Source: Pseudogemmobacter sp044142105 (GTDB lineage Bacteria > Pseudomonadota > Alphaproteobacteria > Rhodobacterales > Rhodobacteraceae). Taken from it: DNA of 64,000 bases. The stretch's first letter is position 1. Every line of letters begins with the position of its first letter. Both the position numbers and the translations under genes were made by a program. The stretch is taken from the NCBI RefSeq assembly GCF_044142105.1, contig NZ_JBGTYM010000002.1:186001-250000 (forward strand), given 5' to 3'. Of the stretch, positions 17,817 to 26,696 are shown one piece after another. Below the pieces are notes generated by a model. That model was not told the DNA's origin, did not search any database, and was given only the letters and a program-made list of their open reading frames with translations.

Positions 17817-18704
17817 GTGATCAACCTGCGCCTGTCGCTTGCGACAATGCTTCTGCTGCCGCTGCTGGCAGCCTGTGGAGCCAAACCTGAAACCAAGGGC
17901 CCCGAGGGTGTGCCGGGCTATGAGGCGGTGCAGGATGGCGAGTACTTCATTCCTGCGGTGAAGCCGAAATACCTGATCGACGGCAATACCAAGGTCGAGG
18001 TCGATTACGCGGGAGATGATCCGCCGAATTCCATCGTGGTCGATGTCTATTCGCGCAAGCTCTACTGGGTGATGGAAAACGGCAAGGCGATCCGCTACGG
18101 CATCGCCGTCGGTCGCGAAGGCCTGTCGTTCAAGGGCACGGGCTATGTCGGCCGCAAGCAGGAATGGCCGTCGTGGACGCCCACCGCGAACATGATCCGC
18201 ACCCGGCCCGACCTTTATGCCGAATATGCCGGCGGCCTGCCGGGCGGGCTTGAGAATCCGCTGGGCGCGCGGGCGCTGTACCTTTATCGCGGCGGGCGCG
18301 ACACGATGTTCCGCATCCATGGCACGATCGATAATGCCTCGATCGGGCGGGCGACGAGCGCGGGCTGCATCCGTCTTTTCAACCAGGATGCCATCGACCT
18401 GTTCAACCGCGCCGATACCGGGGCCCGGGTCAAGGTGCGCACGCTTGAGGAAAGCCTGGCCGTCGAAGGCCCCTATATGGACGATGCTTTCGGCCGGATC
18501 GTGAAGCAGACGCCCGAGGCGATCGCGCAGCGCGAAAAGGACCAGAAGGCGATCGAGGCCTGGGAAGCGGCCGAGGCCAAGGCGGCCGAGCGCGCCGAGA
18601 AGAAACATCTGGCGCAATGCAAGCGGCAGGGGATTCCGGCTGATGACTGCCCGCCTCTCTCGGTCGAGGAGTATAAGGAACAGGACGCGCATACCGAAAG
18701 CTAA
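17817..18704 (+). CDS. L,D-transpeptidase (YkuD) lipoprotein
   Basis: 295 aa from GTG 17817. The N-terminus is a lipoprotein signal with lipobox LLAAC (Cys20). The YkuD domain covers about residues 60-215, with catalytic HG (RIHGTIDN, His about 168) and the SAGCIRL nucleophile (Cys about 183). Such enzymes form 3-3 peptidoglycan cross-links or attach proteins to the wall. The C-terminal 70 residues are a charged Ala/Glu/Lys helix (EAAEAKAAERAEKKH), likely coiled coil, ending after a Cys pair. A terminator follows. Confidence 0.92.
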   Translation: MINLRLSLATMLLLPLLAACGAKPETKGPEGVPGYEAVQDGEYFIPAVKPKYLIDGNTKVEVDYAGDDPPNSIVVDVYSRKLYWVMENGKAIRYGIAVGREGLSFKGTGYVGRKQEWPSWTPTANMIRTRPDLYAEYAGGLPGGLENPLGARALYLYRGGRDTMFRIHGTIDNASIGRATSAGCIRLFNQDAIDLFNRADTGARVKVRTLEESLAVEGPYMDDAFGRIVKQTPEAIAQREKDQKAIEAWEAAEAKAAERAEKKHLAQCKRQGIPADDCPPLSVEEYKEQDAHTES

Positions 18705-18727
18705 GGGTCGCGCGACCGACTTGGACA

Positions 18728-18755
18728 GGGCCGCCCCGGACGGGGTGGCCCTTTT
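18728..18755 (+). terminator. Rho-independent terminator
   Basis: GGGCCGCCCC/GGGGTGGCCC stem with a very short loop and a TTTT tail, 24 bases after the L,D-transpeptidase stop. It may also serve the convergent cupin gene. Confidence 0.75.
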
Positions 18756-18763
18756 CCATTGGC

Positions 18764-19111
18764 TCAGCTGCGGATGACGTAATCCTTGAGCGTGGTCTCG
18801 ATCACTTCCCAGGTTCCCGCGAAACCGGGGCGGATGATGAAACTGTCGCCCGCGCGCAGATGGGTGGCGACGCCCTGCGCATCGGTCAGGATGGAATGGC
18901 CGGAATGGATGTAGACATATTCCCATTCGGCATAGGAGACCTTCCACTTGCCCGGGGTCGATTGCCAGAGGCCGCTGTAGAGCCCGTCGGTTTCCTCGAG
19001 ATTCCAGGTCGTGTGGACCGGGTCGCCTGACAGAACTTTCTCGGCGGCGGGGGGTTCGGTTTCGGGCGTGCAGCCTTCGCGCGTGACGCGTTGCAGAAGG
19101 GTGGGGGTCAT
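18764..19111 (-). CDS. Cupin-domain protein (DUF861/Cupin_3)
   Basis: 115 aa single cupin barrel. The segment GLWQSTPGKWKVSYAEWEYVYIHSGHSILTD followed by LRAGDSFIIRPGFAGTWEV fits the Cupin_3 family, related to ureidoglycine aminohydrolase and to EutQ-like proteins. The family often has no known activity. It is monocistronic and convergent with the L,D-transpeptidase gene. Confidence 0.82.
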   Translation of the reverse strand: MTPTLLQRVTREGCTPETEPPAAEKVLSGDPVHTTWNLEETDGLYSGLWQSTPGKWKVSYAEWEYVYIHSGHSILTDAQGVATHLRAGDSFIIRPGFAGTWEVIETTLKDYVIRS

Positions 19112-19270
19112 CGGTGTCTCCTTTCGTCGGACATTGGGCTTGTCGCGGCTGCGCGGTCAAGGCGGTCAGGCCCGCTGCGCTGCGGCGTAATTTTCTTGCA
19201 GCCGGACGATGCGCGTGCATCTATGGCGGGCAGAATTGAAACGCCCGTCGATCCAGCCAGAGGTGAGCAG

Positions 19271-20101
19271 ATGAGCGCCAGCGCCCCCGTCCGTGCCGTT
19301 CTTCCCCCCGATATCCGCGCCCGCAAGGGCGGTGCGCCGATCGTCGTGCTGACGGCCTATTCCACGCCGGTCGCGCGGCTGGTCGATGCGCATTGCGACA
19401 TTGTGCTGGTCGGGGATTCGGTCGGGATGGTGATCCATGGCCTGCCCTCGACCCTGGGCGTCACGATGGAGATGATGATCCTGCATGGCCGCGCCGTGGT
19501 GCGGGGCGCGCAGAAGGCGATGCCGGTGATCGACATGCCCTTCGGAAGCTATGAGGAAAGCCCGCAGCAGGCGTTCCGCAATGCCTCGCGGCTGATGGCC
19601 GAGACGGGCGCCACTGCGGTGAAGCTGGAGGGCGGCCTGCATATGGCCGAGACCATCGCCTTTCTGGTGGCCCGCGGTGTGCCGGTCATGGCCCATGTCG
19701 GCCTGACGCCGCAGGCGGTGAACACGCTGGGCGGCTACAAGGTTGTTGGCCGTGACGCCGAGGCCGAGAAGGTGATGGAAGATGCCCGCGCGGTCGAGGC
19801 GGCGGGGGCATTCTCGGTGGTGCTGGAAAAAGTGCCCGAGGGGCTGGCAGCACGCATCACCCAAAGCCTGGAGATCCCCACCATCGGCATCGGCGCGGGG
19901 GTGCGCTGCGACGGGCAGGTGCTGGTGGTCGATGACATGCTGGGTCTGTTCACCGATTTCCGGCCGAAATTCGTCAAGCGCTATGCCGAATTGGGCCGCG
20001 CGGCGGATGAGGCGATCGCCGCCTATGCCGCAGATGTGCGCGCGCGGGTCTTTCCGGCGCCGGAACATGCCTTTGCCGATGCGCTGCCGGTGAAGAAATG
20101 A
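19271..20101 (+). CDS. panB: 3-methyl-2-oxobutanoate hydroxymethyltransferase
   Basis: 276 aa. PanB adds a hydroxymethyl group from methylene-THF to ketoisovalerate, the first step of pantothenate synthesis. Diagnostic segments: TAYSTPVARLVD, the metal-binding VGDSVGMV, IDMPFGSY, AVKLEGG, MAHVGLTPQ and IPTIGIGAG. The ATG 19271 start is chosen because the upstream 60 codons lack family similarity and include the promoter region. The stop overlaps panC as ATGA. Confidence 0.96.
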   Translation: MSASAPVRAVLPPDIRARKGGAPIVVLTAYSTPVARLVDAHCDIVLVGDSVGMVIHGLPSTLGVTMEMMILHGRAVVRGAQKAMPVIDMPFGSYEESPQQAFRNASRLMAETGATAVKLEGGLHMAETIAFLVARGVPVMAHVGLTPQAVNTLGGYKVVGRDAEAEKVMEDARAVEAAGAFSVVLEKVPEGLAARITQSLEIPTIGIGAGVRCDGQVLVVDDMLGLFTDFRPKFVKRYAELGRAADEAIAAYAADVRARVFPAPEHAFADALPVKK

Positions 20102-20937
20102 TCCCGATCTACCGGACGGTGGCCGAGTTGCGGGCGGCGGCGCGCGGCTGGCGCGCGGCGGGCGAGGTGATCGGCGTGGTGCCGACCATGGGGGCGCTGC
20201 ATGAGGGCCATTTGTCGCTGGCGCGGCGAGCGCGGGTGGAATGCGACCGGGTGATCACGACGATCTTCGTCAACCCGATGCAGTTCAATAACCCGGACGA
20301 TCTGAAGAAATATCCAAGGACCGAGGAGGCCGACGCGGCGCTTCTGGCGACGGTGCCGGTCGATGCGATCTTCGCGCCGCAGCCGGAAGAGGTTTATCCT
20401 GAAGGCTTCGGCAGCGTGGTTTCTGTCTCGGGCGTGTCGGAACCGCTGGAGGGCAAGATGCGCCCCGGGCATTTCGACGGCGTGGCGACCGTGGTGACCA
20501 AGCTGTTTGGCATGACCCTGGCTGACCGTGGTTATTTCGGCCAGAAGGACTGGCAGCAGCTTCAGGTGGTCCTGAAACTGGTGCGCGACCTGAATCTGGC
20601 GGTCGAGATCGTCGGTTGCGAGACGATCCGCGAGGCGGATGGCCTGGCGATGTCGTCGCGCAATGTGCGGCTGACCCCGGCGGGGCGGGTGCGGGCGCCG
20701 GTGCTGTATGCCGCGATCGCGGCAGCGGCCGAGGATATCCGCGCGGGCCAGCCCGACCGTATGGCGATCCGCGAGGCGGCCGAGAAGATGCGTTCGGTCG
20801 GGTTCGAGCGGGTGGAATATATCGAGCTGCGCGATGCGGCGACGCTGATGCCATCGGACGATCCGCACCGCCCGCGCCGGATGCTGGCGGCGGCCTGGCT
20901 GGACGGGGTGCGGCTGATCGACAATATCCCGGTGTGA
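20098..20937 (+). CDS. panC: Pantothenate synthetase
   Basis: 279 aa. PanC joins pantoate and beta-alanine with ATP. It shows VPTMGALHEGHLSL (HIGH-type nucleotide motif), TIFVNPMQFN, PVDAIFAPQPEEVYP, GYFGQKDWQQ and the KMSKS-like MSSRN. It forms a two-gene operon with panB. No panD or panE is in the window. Confidence 0.97.
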   Translation: MIPIYRTVAELRAAARGWRAAGEVIGVVPTMGALHEGHLSLARRARVECDRVITTIFVNPMQFNNPDDLKKYPRTEEADAALLATVPVDAIFAPQPEEVYPEGFGSVVSVSGVSEPLEGKMRPGHFDGVATVVTKLFGMTLADRGYFGQKDWQQLQVVLKLVRDLNLAVEIVGCETIREADGLAMSSRNVRLTPAGRVRAPVLYAAIAAAAEDIRAGQPDRMAIREAAEKMRSVGFERVEYIELRDAATLMPSDDPHRPRRMLAAAWLDGVRLIDNIPV

Positions 20938-20947
20938 GGGCCTGTGG

Positions 20948-21000
20948 CGGCCCCCGGAGGCGCTGCCTGCGGACCGTCGGAGTATTTCCGCCAAGATGAC
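20948..21000 (+). repeat. Degenerate Rhodobacterales-type 3'-end intergenic element (copy 2)
   Basis: Between the convergent panC and M20 genes: GC-rich imperfect hairpin followed by GGACC-x2-CGGAGTATTT and ending AAGATGA. The tail agrees with the copy at 24637-24686 (CGGAATATTTT...CAGATGAA). Confidence 0.45.
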
Positions 21001-21003
21001 GGA

Positions 21004-22284
21004 TCACGGGACCGGGGCGAGAAGGTCGGCCAGAACCAGCGCCATGACCTTGGCGCTGTCGAGCATGTCCTCGATGCCGATCCATTCGTCGGGCTGATGG
21101 GCGAGATGCAAGAGGCCCGGGCCATAGGCGATGCAATTCTTCAGCTTGCCGATGCGGTCGATATGCTTCTGGTCATAGGTGCCGGGCGAGGCGACGTAAT
21201 CGGGGGCGCGGGCCATGACCTTTTCGATGGCGCGGGCAGTGGCGGCGGCGACGGGGGCGTCGGGCTCGGTCATCGCCGGGTGGACCTCGAAGAGATCGCG
21301 GATTTCGTAGCGGAAATTCGCGCGGCGGGCGGCCAGCCCGTCGAGCAGGGCGCGCAATTCGGCCTTAACTTCGGGCAGGGTCTCTTCGATCAGGAAGCGG
21401 CGGTCCAAAACGATCCGGCAGCTGTCGGCCACGCAGGGCGCAGGCAGCGATGTATCGCCCGGTTGCGGTTCGGCGGCCCCGCCATGCAGGGCATTTATGT
21501 TGAGCGTGGCGGTGCGCGCGCCTTCGGGCACGACGGGCATTCTTGTGACGCGGCCTGCCAGGGCGGGATAGAGCTTGTCCTCGATCTCGCGCAGCACCGC
21601 GCCCATGTGGCGGATCGCAGAATCGCCCAGAAAAGGCATTGAGCCATGGGCGATGCGGCCCCTGGTCTCGACCTCGGCCCACCAGACGCCGCGATGGCCC
21701 AGGCAGATCCGGTCCTTGTGCAGCGGCTCGGGGATGATGACATGCTGCACGCGTTCGGGGGCGAAATAGCCCCGTTCCGCCAGCCAGGCCACGCCGCCAT
21801 AGCCGCCCGATTCCTCATCGGCGGTGGCCGAGATCTCGATGATGCCGGAAAAGCCCGGGCAGGTGGCAAGGAAGGCCTCGGCGGCGATCACGCTGGCCGC
21901 CAGCCCGCCCTTCATGTCGCAGGCGCCGCGGCCATAGATGCGGTCGCCGTCGATTTCGGCGGCGAAGGGATCGCGGGTCCAGCCTTGCCCGACCTCGACC
22001 ACATCGTGATGGCCATTGAAATGCACGCAGGGGCCGGGGCCGCCGCGATGGCGGGCCACGAGGTTCCAGCGCGGGAAGGCGTCGCTGTCGCCGGGGGCGC
22101 CCGTTGCGCGCAGGATCTCGACCTCCCAGCCCTGGGCGAGGAAGCGGGTGGCGAGATAGTCGCAGATCTGGCGATAGTTGCGCCCCGGCGGGTTCAGCGT
22201 GGGGATTCGGATCAGATCCTGCGCAAGGCCGATCAGCGCGTCGCGGCGGGCGGTGACCGCCAGAAGAAGGGCGTCTTCCTGCAT
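21004..22284 (-). CDS. M20-family deacylase (acetylornithine deacetylase/DapE-like)
   Basis: 426 aa from ATG 22284. The di-zinc ligands are readable: FNGHHDVV, GRGACDMKGGLAA, TADEESGG, IIPEPL and a C-terminal His. A lid/dimerisation domain lies between (GRIAHGSMPFLGDSAIRHM). The family hydrolyses N-acyl amino acids; this protein could be ArgE, DapE or another acyl-amino-acid hydrolase, and the context does not decide. It is convergent with panC and divergent from the coiled-coil gene at 22405. Confidence 0.87.
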   Translation of the reverse strand: MQEDALLLAVTARRDALIGLAQDLIRIPTLNPPGRNYRQICDYLATRFLAQGWEVEILRATGAPGDSDAFPRWNLVARHRGGPGPCVHFNGHHDVVEVGQGWTRDPFAAEIDGDRIYGRGACDMKGGLAASVIAAEAFLATCPGFSGIIEISATADEESGGYGGVAWLAERGYFAPERVQHVIIPEPLHKDRICLGHRGVWWAEVETRGRIAHGSMPFLGDSAIRHMGAVLREIEDKLYPALAGRVTRMPVVPEGARTATLNINALHGGAAEPQPGDTSLPAPCVADSCRIVLDRRFLIEETLPEVKAELRALLDGLAARRANFRYEIRDLFEVHPAMTEPDAPVAAATARAIEKVMARAPDYVASPGTYDQKHIDRIGKLKNCIAYGPGLLHLAHQPDEWIGIEDMLDSAKVMALVLADLLAPVP

Positions 22285-22404
22285 GTGGAAATTCTGCCTT
22301 GCGCGGGGGCATGGGGGCAATCAGAATTCCCCCACTGGACGGAATGTCATTCATTCTTACATTGCTGCTGCATTGTGGCAGGCACAGCGGCTCAGGAGGG
22401 CGCG

Positions 22405-23475
22405 ATGGCGGATTTCGAGGCACAGATTCTGGAGAGCGAAAAGCAGGTCCGTGCGGCGCAGGAGAAGATCAGTTCGATCACTGCCACGATCGAGGCCGCC
22501 CGGCTGCGCGTCGATGAGGGGGTGTCGATCGATGTCGAGAATGCGACGCTTGAGGATGTGCACAAGCATACCGAGGTGATGAACGCCAATATCGCCGAGC
22601 TGATCATGGGGTTGGACGACGTGACGGCGGCCTTTTCGACCGAGTTCGACGAGATGCGCTCGAAGACCGGCTGGGAGAGCTTTGTCGGTATCTTCTCCAA
22701 GGGAAAATCTGAAAGCCTGCGCCAAGAGCGGCTGCGCGATGCGACGATCGACGACAAGTTGCAGGATCTGATCGCCAAGTCGGACGTGATCGTGAAGCTG
22801 CTGCAAGGCCAGCTTGAAATGCTGAACGTGCAGAAGTCGCGGGTCGAGGCGAATCTTTCGGGCACGCTGACCGACCGCGAAACCACGGTCGAGGCGCTGG
22901 AGGCGGTGCGCAAGGAGATTGCCGCCATGGACCCGGCGCTGATCGAGCTGGAGAACAAGATCTCGGTCGAGATGGATGCGGCGGCGCGCACCAAGCTGGA
23001 GACCGAACTGGCGACCCTGAACGCCAAGCACAATGCGCTGGTGCAGGATGAACAGGTCAAGCTCGCGCGCAGCCAGACGCTGGAGCGCTATATCGAAAAG
23101 GGCAAGACCTGGGTCGACAGCCTGACCAATCAGGCCGCGACCCAGCTGGTGCTGATCAACAAGCTGCAGACCGATACCAAGCAGCGGGTGGTGCTGTATG
23201 ACGCCCTGACCTCGAGCCTAAAGACGGCGCAGCAGCAGGACGTGGCGCACCGGATCAACGAGATCGGCGTGAAGACGGATCAGGAGGCGCAGGCCGCCAT
23301 GGCCGGGATCGGCGCCGCGACCAATGCCAAGATGGCCGACATGCTGGAAGCGCATGAGGGGCATATGGTGTTCGCCCGCAAGATTCTGGAAGACAAGGCC
23401 AAGGCCGACGAACGCTTTGCCCGCCGCTTTGCCGCCATTGTCGAGAAGCATGACAAGAACGCGTATGGCGGCTGA
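22405..23475 (+). CDS. Long coiled-coil protein heading the unknown operon
   Basis: 356 aa from ATG 22405, preceded by AGGAGG. Almost entirely helical with no membrane segment. Heptad-like charged stretches cover residues 1-45 and 130-225; a conserved-looking patch FDEMRSKTGWESFVGIFSKGKSESLRQERL lies at 85-112 and LERYIEKGKTWVDSLTNQAATQLVLINKLQTDT at 230-262. The overall layout recalls TelA/toxic-anion-resistance proteins, but I cannot confirm that family. It is followed 23 bp later by the 375-aa protein and then the AAA ATPase, suggesting a common machine. Confidence 0.65.
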   Translation: MADFEAQILESEKQVRAAQEKISSITATIEAARLRVDEGVSIDVENATLEDVHKHTEVMNANIAELIMGLDDVTAAFSTEFDEMRSKTGWESFVGIFSKGKSESLRQERLRDATIDDKLQDLIAKSDVIVKLLQGQLEMLNVQKSRVEANLSGTLTDRETTVEALEAVRKEIAAMDPALIELENKISVEMDAAARTKLETELATLNAKHNALVQDEQVKLARSQTLERYIEKGKTWVDSLTNQAATQLVLINKLQTDTKQRVVLYDALTSSLKTAQQQDVAHRINEIGVKTDQEAQAAMAGIGAATNAKMADMLEAHEGHMVFARKILEDKAKADERFARRFAAIVEKHDKNAYGG

Positions 23476-23498
23476 GGGGCTGGCGCTGGGGGAAAATC

Positions 23499-24626
23499 GT
23501 GGCGGGCAATGAGGTCAAGGAGGCGCTGGTCAGCGACCACGCCGAACTTTACGAGCCCGAGGTCGCCCGGCGCTATTTCCTGAAATTCGCCGAGATCGGC
23601 TCGTATCTTGGCCGGGTCGCGGCCGAGATCGAGGGCGAAGGGCGGCTGACCCGCACCGAAGCGCGGGTTCTGGGTGGCTATCTTGCCGGGGTGATCGGCA
23701 CCTTCCGCGCCCTGAACCACAAATACCTGATGACGGGCCGGGCCGAGGGCGCGCCGCGGCTGACCATCGACCGGCATGAATCAGGCTTTCCGGTCGCGCA
23801 GGAATTGATGGTCATGGCGCTGGATGCGGCCCAGGCCGACAAGCATCTGGCCGGGATGGCATCCGAGGCCGAACTCAAGGACCGGATGATCCGCACCATC
23901 GTGGGCGAATTGAAACTGCCCGCCGGGCTGCAATTCGCCCTGTCGCAGCGGCTGTATTTCGAGGCGCTGAAGGCGGGCGGCATCTTCTGGGCGCGCAACG
24001 ACCCGGATGCGCAATGGATCGAGCAGGTGGGGGACCGGCGGCACTATCTGGTGCATTGGGCGGTCTGGGATGCCCAGGTCAACCTGCCGGTCGTCTATCT
24101 GATGGATGTCGAGGATTCCGGCAAGAAACCCCTGCCCAATGACGATTACCGCTGGCCGCCCTTGCAGCATAAGGTTCTGGCGCAATCGGTGGGCGGGCTG
24201 AAGCTTCTGACCATTGCGACCGGCTTTGACCAGGATTTCGAGGGGCTGCACCCCAAACGCCTGCGGCGGATCACCCTTGGCCCGATGTATTCGGCGAGCT
24301 TCACCTTGCAATCGGGGCCGATTTCCAAAGTGCTGGAAGATGCCCGCGCGCCCGAGGGTCAGGACTGGGCGCTGGTCTGGACGGTCGAGGATCTGGTCTC
24401 GGACCGTGAAGAAGAGGTGAAGGATGGCTGGTTCTCGTCGCGGGTGCGGCAGGTCTACAAGCTGGACCCGCTGACCGGGGCCGATACGGGAACGACCAGT
24501 TTGGAACGGATGATCATCCTGCCCGAGCGGCCCTATCAGGTGCTGGTGGAGCAGGACCCGGCCGGGCTGCGGGGGATACGGAAATTCGTGGTGGGCGCCG
24601 GGGGGCGGCTTATTCCGGCCCGGTAG
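23499..24626 (+). CDS. Protein of unknown function in the AAA operon
   Basis: 375 aa, start GTG 23499. No signal peptide or clear membrane helix. The N-terminal 80 residues are helical (YEPEVARRYFLKFAEIGSYLGRVAAEI), the middle has an aromatic beta-rich part (HYLVHWAVWDAQVNLPVVYLMDVEDSG), and the C-terminus repeats beta segments ending GIRKFVVGAGGRLIPAR. I do not recognise the family. Tight spacing after the coiled-coil gene implies co-expression. Confidence 0.65.
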   Translation: MAGNEVKEALVSDHAELYEPEVARRYFLKFAEIGSYLGRVAAEIEGEGRLTRTEARVLGGYLAGVIGTFRALNHKYLMTGRAEGAPRLTIDRHESGFPVAQELMVMALDAAQADKHLAGMASEAELKDRMIRTIVGELKLPAGLQFALSQRLYFEALKAGGIFWARNDPDAQWIEQVGDRRHYLVHWAVWDAQVNLPVVYLMDVEDSGKKPLPNDDYRWPPLQHKVLAQSVGGLKLLTIATGFDQDFEGLHPKRLRRITLGPMYSASFTLQSGPISKVLEDARAPEGQDWALVWTVEDLVSDREEEVKDGWFSSRVRQVYKLDPLTGADTGTTSLERMIILPERPYQVLVEQDPAGLRGIRKFVVGAGGRLIPAR

Positions 24627-24636
24627 CGCGGGATGG

Positions 24637-24686
24637 ACGCCCCGGGGCTCTGCCCTGGACCCCGGAATATTTTCAGACAGATGAAG
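24637..24686 (+). repeat. Degenerate Rhodobacterales-type 3'-end intergenic element (copy 3)
   Basis: GCCCCGGGGC...GGACCCCGGAATATTTTCAGACAGATGAA, in the 140-bp gap before the AAA ATPase gene. It has imperfect hairpin potential followed by the AT-rich tail shared with copies at 12087-12130 (inverted) and 20948-21000. Confidence 0.5.
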
Positions 24687-24767
24687 TCAGTAAGCCCTTC
24701 ATCTGTCCCCAAATAGCCCCGAGCGGCAGGCGAAGGGTGAAGCCGGGCGCACCGGCCGGAGGATGTG

Positions 24768-26696
24768 ATGAACACGCGCGACACGATGGAATTGAAGGAA
24801 GAGGCGATCCGGGCGCAGTATGACGCCGCGCTGGGGTTGCTGACCGGCTTTGACCATGCGCCGCGTCTGGCCACGGCGACCGCGCCCGAGCCGGGGGTGG
24901 AACGCTCGCCCGGCATCGGCGCGCGGCCGCGATTCCGGTCAACCGTCGTGGGCATGGCGACGCGATCGACGGCGCGGCCGGGCGGTGTTCGTTTGGCCGA
25001 GCGGGTCGAGGGGCTGGGGGACGGTCTGGTCTCGCCGGTTCAGGCCTCGGTCCTGGGGGCACTGCGGCGGGGGCTTGCGATTGCGCTGGCCCTGGGCGAG
25101 CAGCTTTCGGCGCAATCGGGGCTGGCCGAGCTGAAGAAGGCCAATCTCGAGGGGCGGCTGTCCGAAGGGCGGCGGGGCGAATTCACCGAGTTGCTGGCGG
25201 CCGAGGCTTTGGCGGTGCTGTTCACCTTTGCCAATGCGACGGCTTTCCTTTTGGCCGAGCATATGGGGTCGGTCACGGTCGAGATCGGCTCGGTCGATGA
25301 AGTGCTGACCGACAATGCGCCCTTGGCCCTGCAGGGGGCGCTGTGGGAGCTGGATCAGGACATCGCCACTTTCGCAGGCGACGAGGCGCGGCTGGTCGCC
25401 ACGGTCGTGGCCTTCTGCGAGGCGCTGATGCGGAAGGTTGCGCTGCGGGCCGATGCCGCCGCCCGGGTCGGGCCGTTCAAGGGGGCAAGCTGGAAGGTCG
25501 AGGCAGACGGGCTGACGATTTCCGGCTTCACCCCGGCCCGGGCGGCCAAGGGCGGCACCCTGACCATGGCCTTCAAGAAACCGCATGAGGTGGTGGGCAA
25601 CCACATCGCAAAATATCAGTCGATGAAGCTGGCCAAGATGCTGATGGCCTATGATTTCGAGCGGAAGCTGAACCCGTTCGCGGAACTGGGCGGCTTCATC
25701 TTCACCTTCATGGGCGATGGCGCGCCGGGCACGGGCAAGACCACACTGATCCAGATGATGGCGGGATTGCTGCATGATTACTGCAAGGTGGCGGGCTATC
25801 CATTCCTCTACCGCAATTTCAGCATCGACCAGATCGACAGCTATCAGGGCAAGTCGGGCCAGAATGCCAAGGCTTTCATTGACGCGGTGATCGACCCCGG
25901 CGTGATCGGTTTCGGCACGATCGACGATATCGACCAGGTGGCGGGCAAGCGCGGCGACCGGCAGTCCAGTGCCGGCCAGCAAGAGGTGACGGCGGTGTTC
26001 ATGGGCGCTTTTGCCGGCGCGGGCACGGTGGTGCGCGGCAATTGCACCTTCGGGATGTTTTCCAATTACCCCGAGAATGTCGATGATGCCTTGCGCCAGC
26101 GGGCTGGGGCGCGGTTCCTGGTCGACGGGCCGCAGACGAAGGACGATTACATCGACATCCTCGCGCTGCTGCTGGGAAAGAACCACCAGATCCCGCTGGG
26201 CGATCACCAGCTTTATGCCGCGCAGGAAATCAGGAAAGCCGTGGCCGCCAGTTTCGAGGGCCATTCCCGCCCGCATGAAGAGGGGCTGGTGAAGGTGTGG
26301 GAGAAGGTGGCCGCGGAGACGGGCAAGCTGGACACGATCGCCAAGATCGGCGCCTATCTGAAGGCGATCCAGCAGGCGGATGCGCGGTTCACCGGGCGGG
26401 CGATCAAGAACATCACCGATGCGGTGAAGGTCCGGGCGATGGATTTCGAATTGCCCGACGAGTGGATGGAAAACCCCGACCTGTTCCTGTTCAAGCCCTA
26501 TGACGAGAAGCTTGCGATGATCAAAGCTCTGATGAGCCCGATCACCGTCGAGATGGTGCTCCAGGAGGTGAACCGTTACGCCGACAGCGAATTCCGCTAT
26601 GCCGACAAGTCGGACGAGGCGGCGATTTCCGGGATGGTGCGGGACATGCAACGGACGGAAGAGGCGAAGCGGCGGTATCTGGAGGGGAAGGGGTGA
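24768..26696 (+). CDS. AAA-family ATPase with a long helical N-terminal domain
   Basis: 642 aa from ATG 24768 (GGAGG five bases upstream; a GTG one codon earlier is also possible). Residues 1-300 are mostly helical and of unknown type. The ATPase core begins near 310: Walker A GDGAPGTGKTT (about 315-324), Walker B-like IGFGTIDDID (about 381-390), then a sensor region NCTFGMFSNYPENVDDALRQRAGARF resembling the arginine-finger end of AAA domains that remodel proteins. The C-terminal 150 residues are helical. It probably acts on the other operon products. Genes on either side are unrecognised or membrane proteins, so the substrate is open. Confidence 0.82.
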   Translation: MNTRDTMELKEEAIRAQYDAALGLLTGFDHAPRLATATAPEPGVERSPGIGARPRFRSTVVGMATRSTARPGGVRLAERVEGLGDGLVSPVQASVLGALRRGLAIALALGEQLSAQSGLAELKKANLEGRLSEGRRGEFTELLAAEALAVLFTFANATAFLLAEHMGSVTVEIGSVDEVLTDNAPLALQGALWELDQDIATFAGDEARLVATVVAFCEALMRKVALRADAAARVGPFKGASWKVEADGLTISGFTPARAAKGGTLTMAFKKPHEVVGNHIAKYQSMKLAKMLMAYDFERKLNPFAELGGFIFTFMGDGAPGTGKTTLIQMMAGLLHDYCKVAGYPFLYRNFSIDQIDSYQGKSGQNAKAFIDAVIDPGVIGFGTIDDIDQVAGKRGDRQSSAGQQEVTAVFMGAFAGAGTVVRGNCTFGMFSNYPENVDDALRQRAGARFLVDGPQTKDDYIDILALLLGKNHQIPLGDHQLYAAQEIRKAVAASFEGHSRPHEEGLVKVWEKVAAETGKLDTIAKIGAYLKAIQQADARFTGRAIKNITDAVKVRAMDFELPDEWMENPDLFLFKPYDEKLAMIKALMSPITVEMVLQEVNRYADSEFRYADKSDEAAISGMVRDMQRTEEAKRRYLEGKG

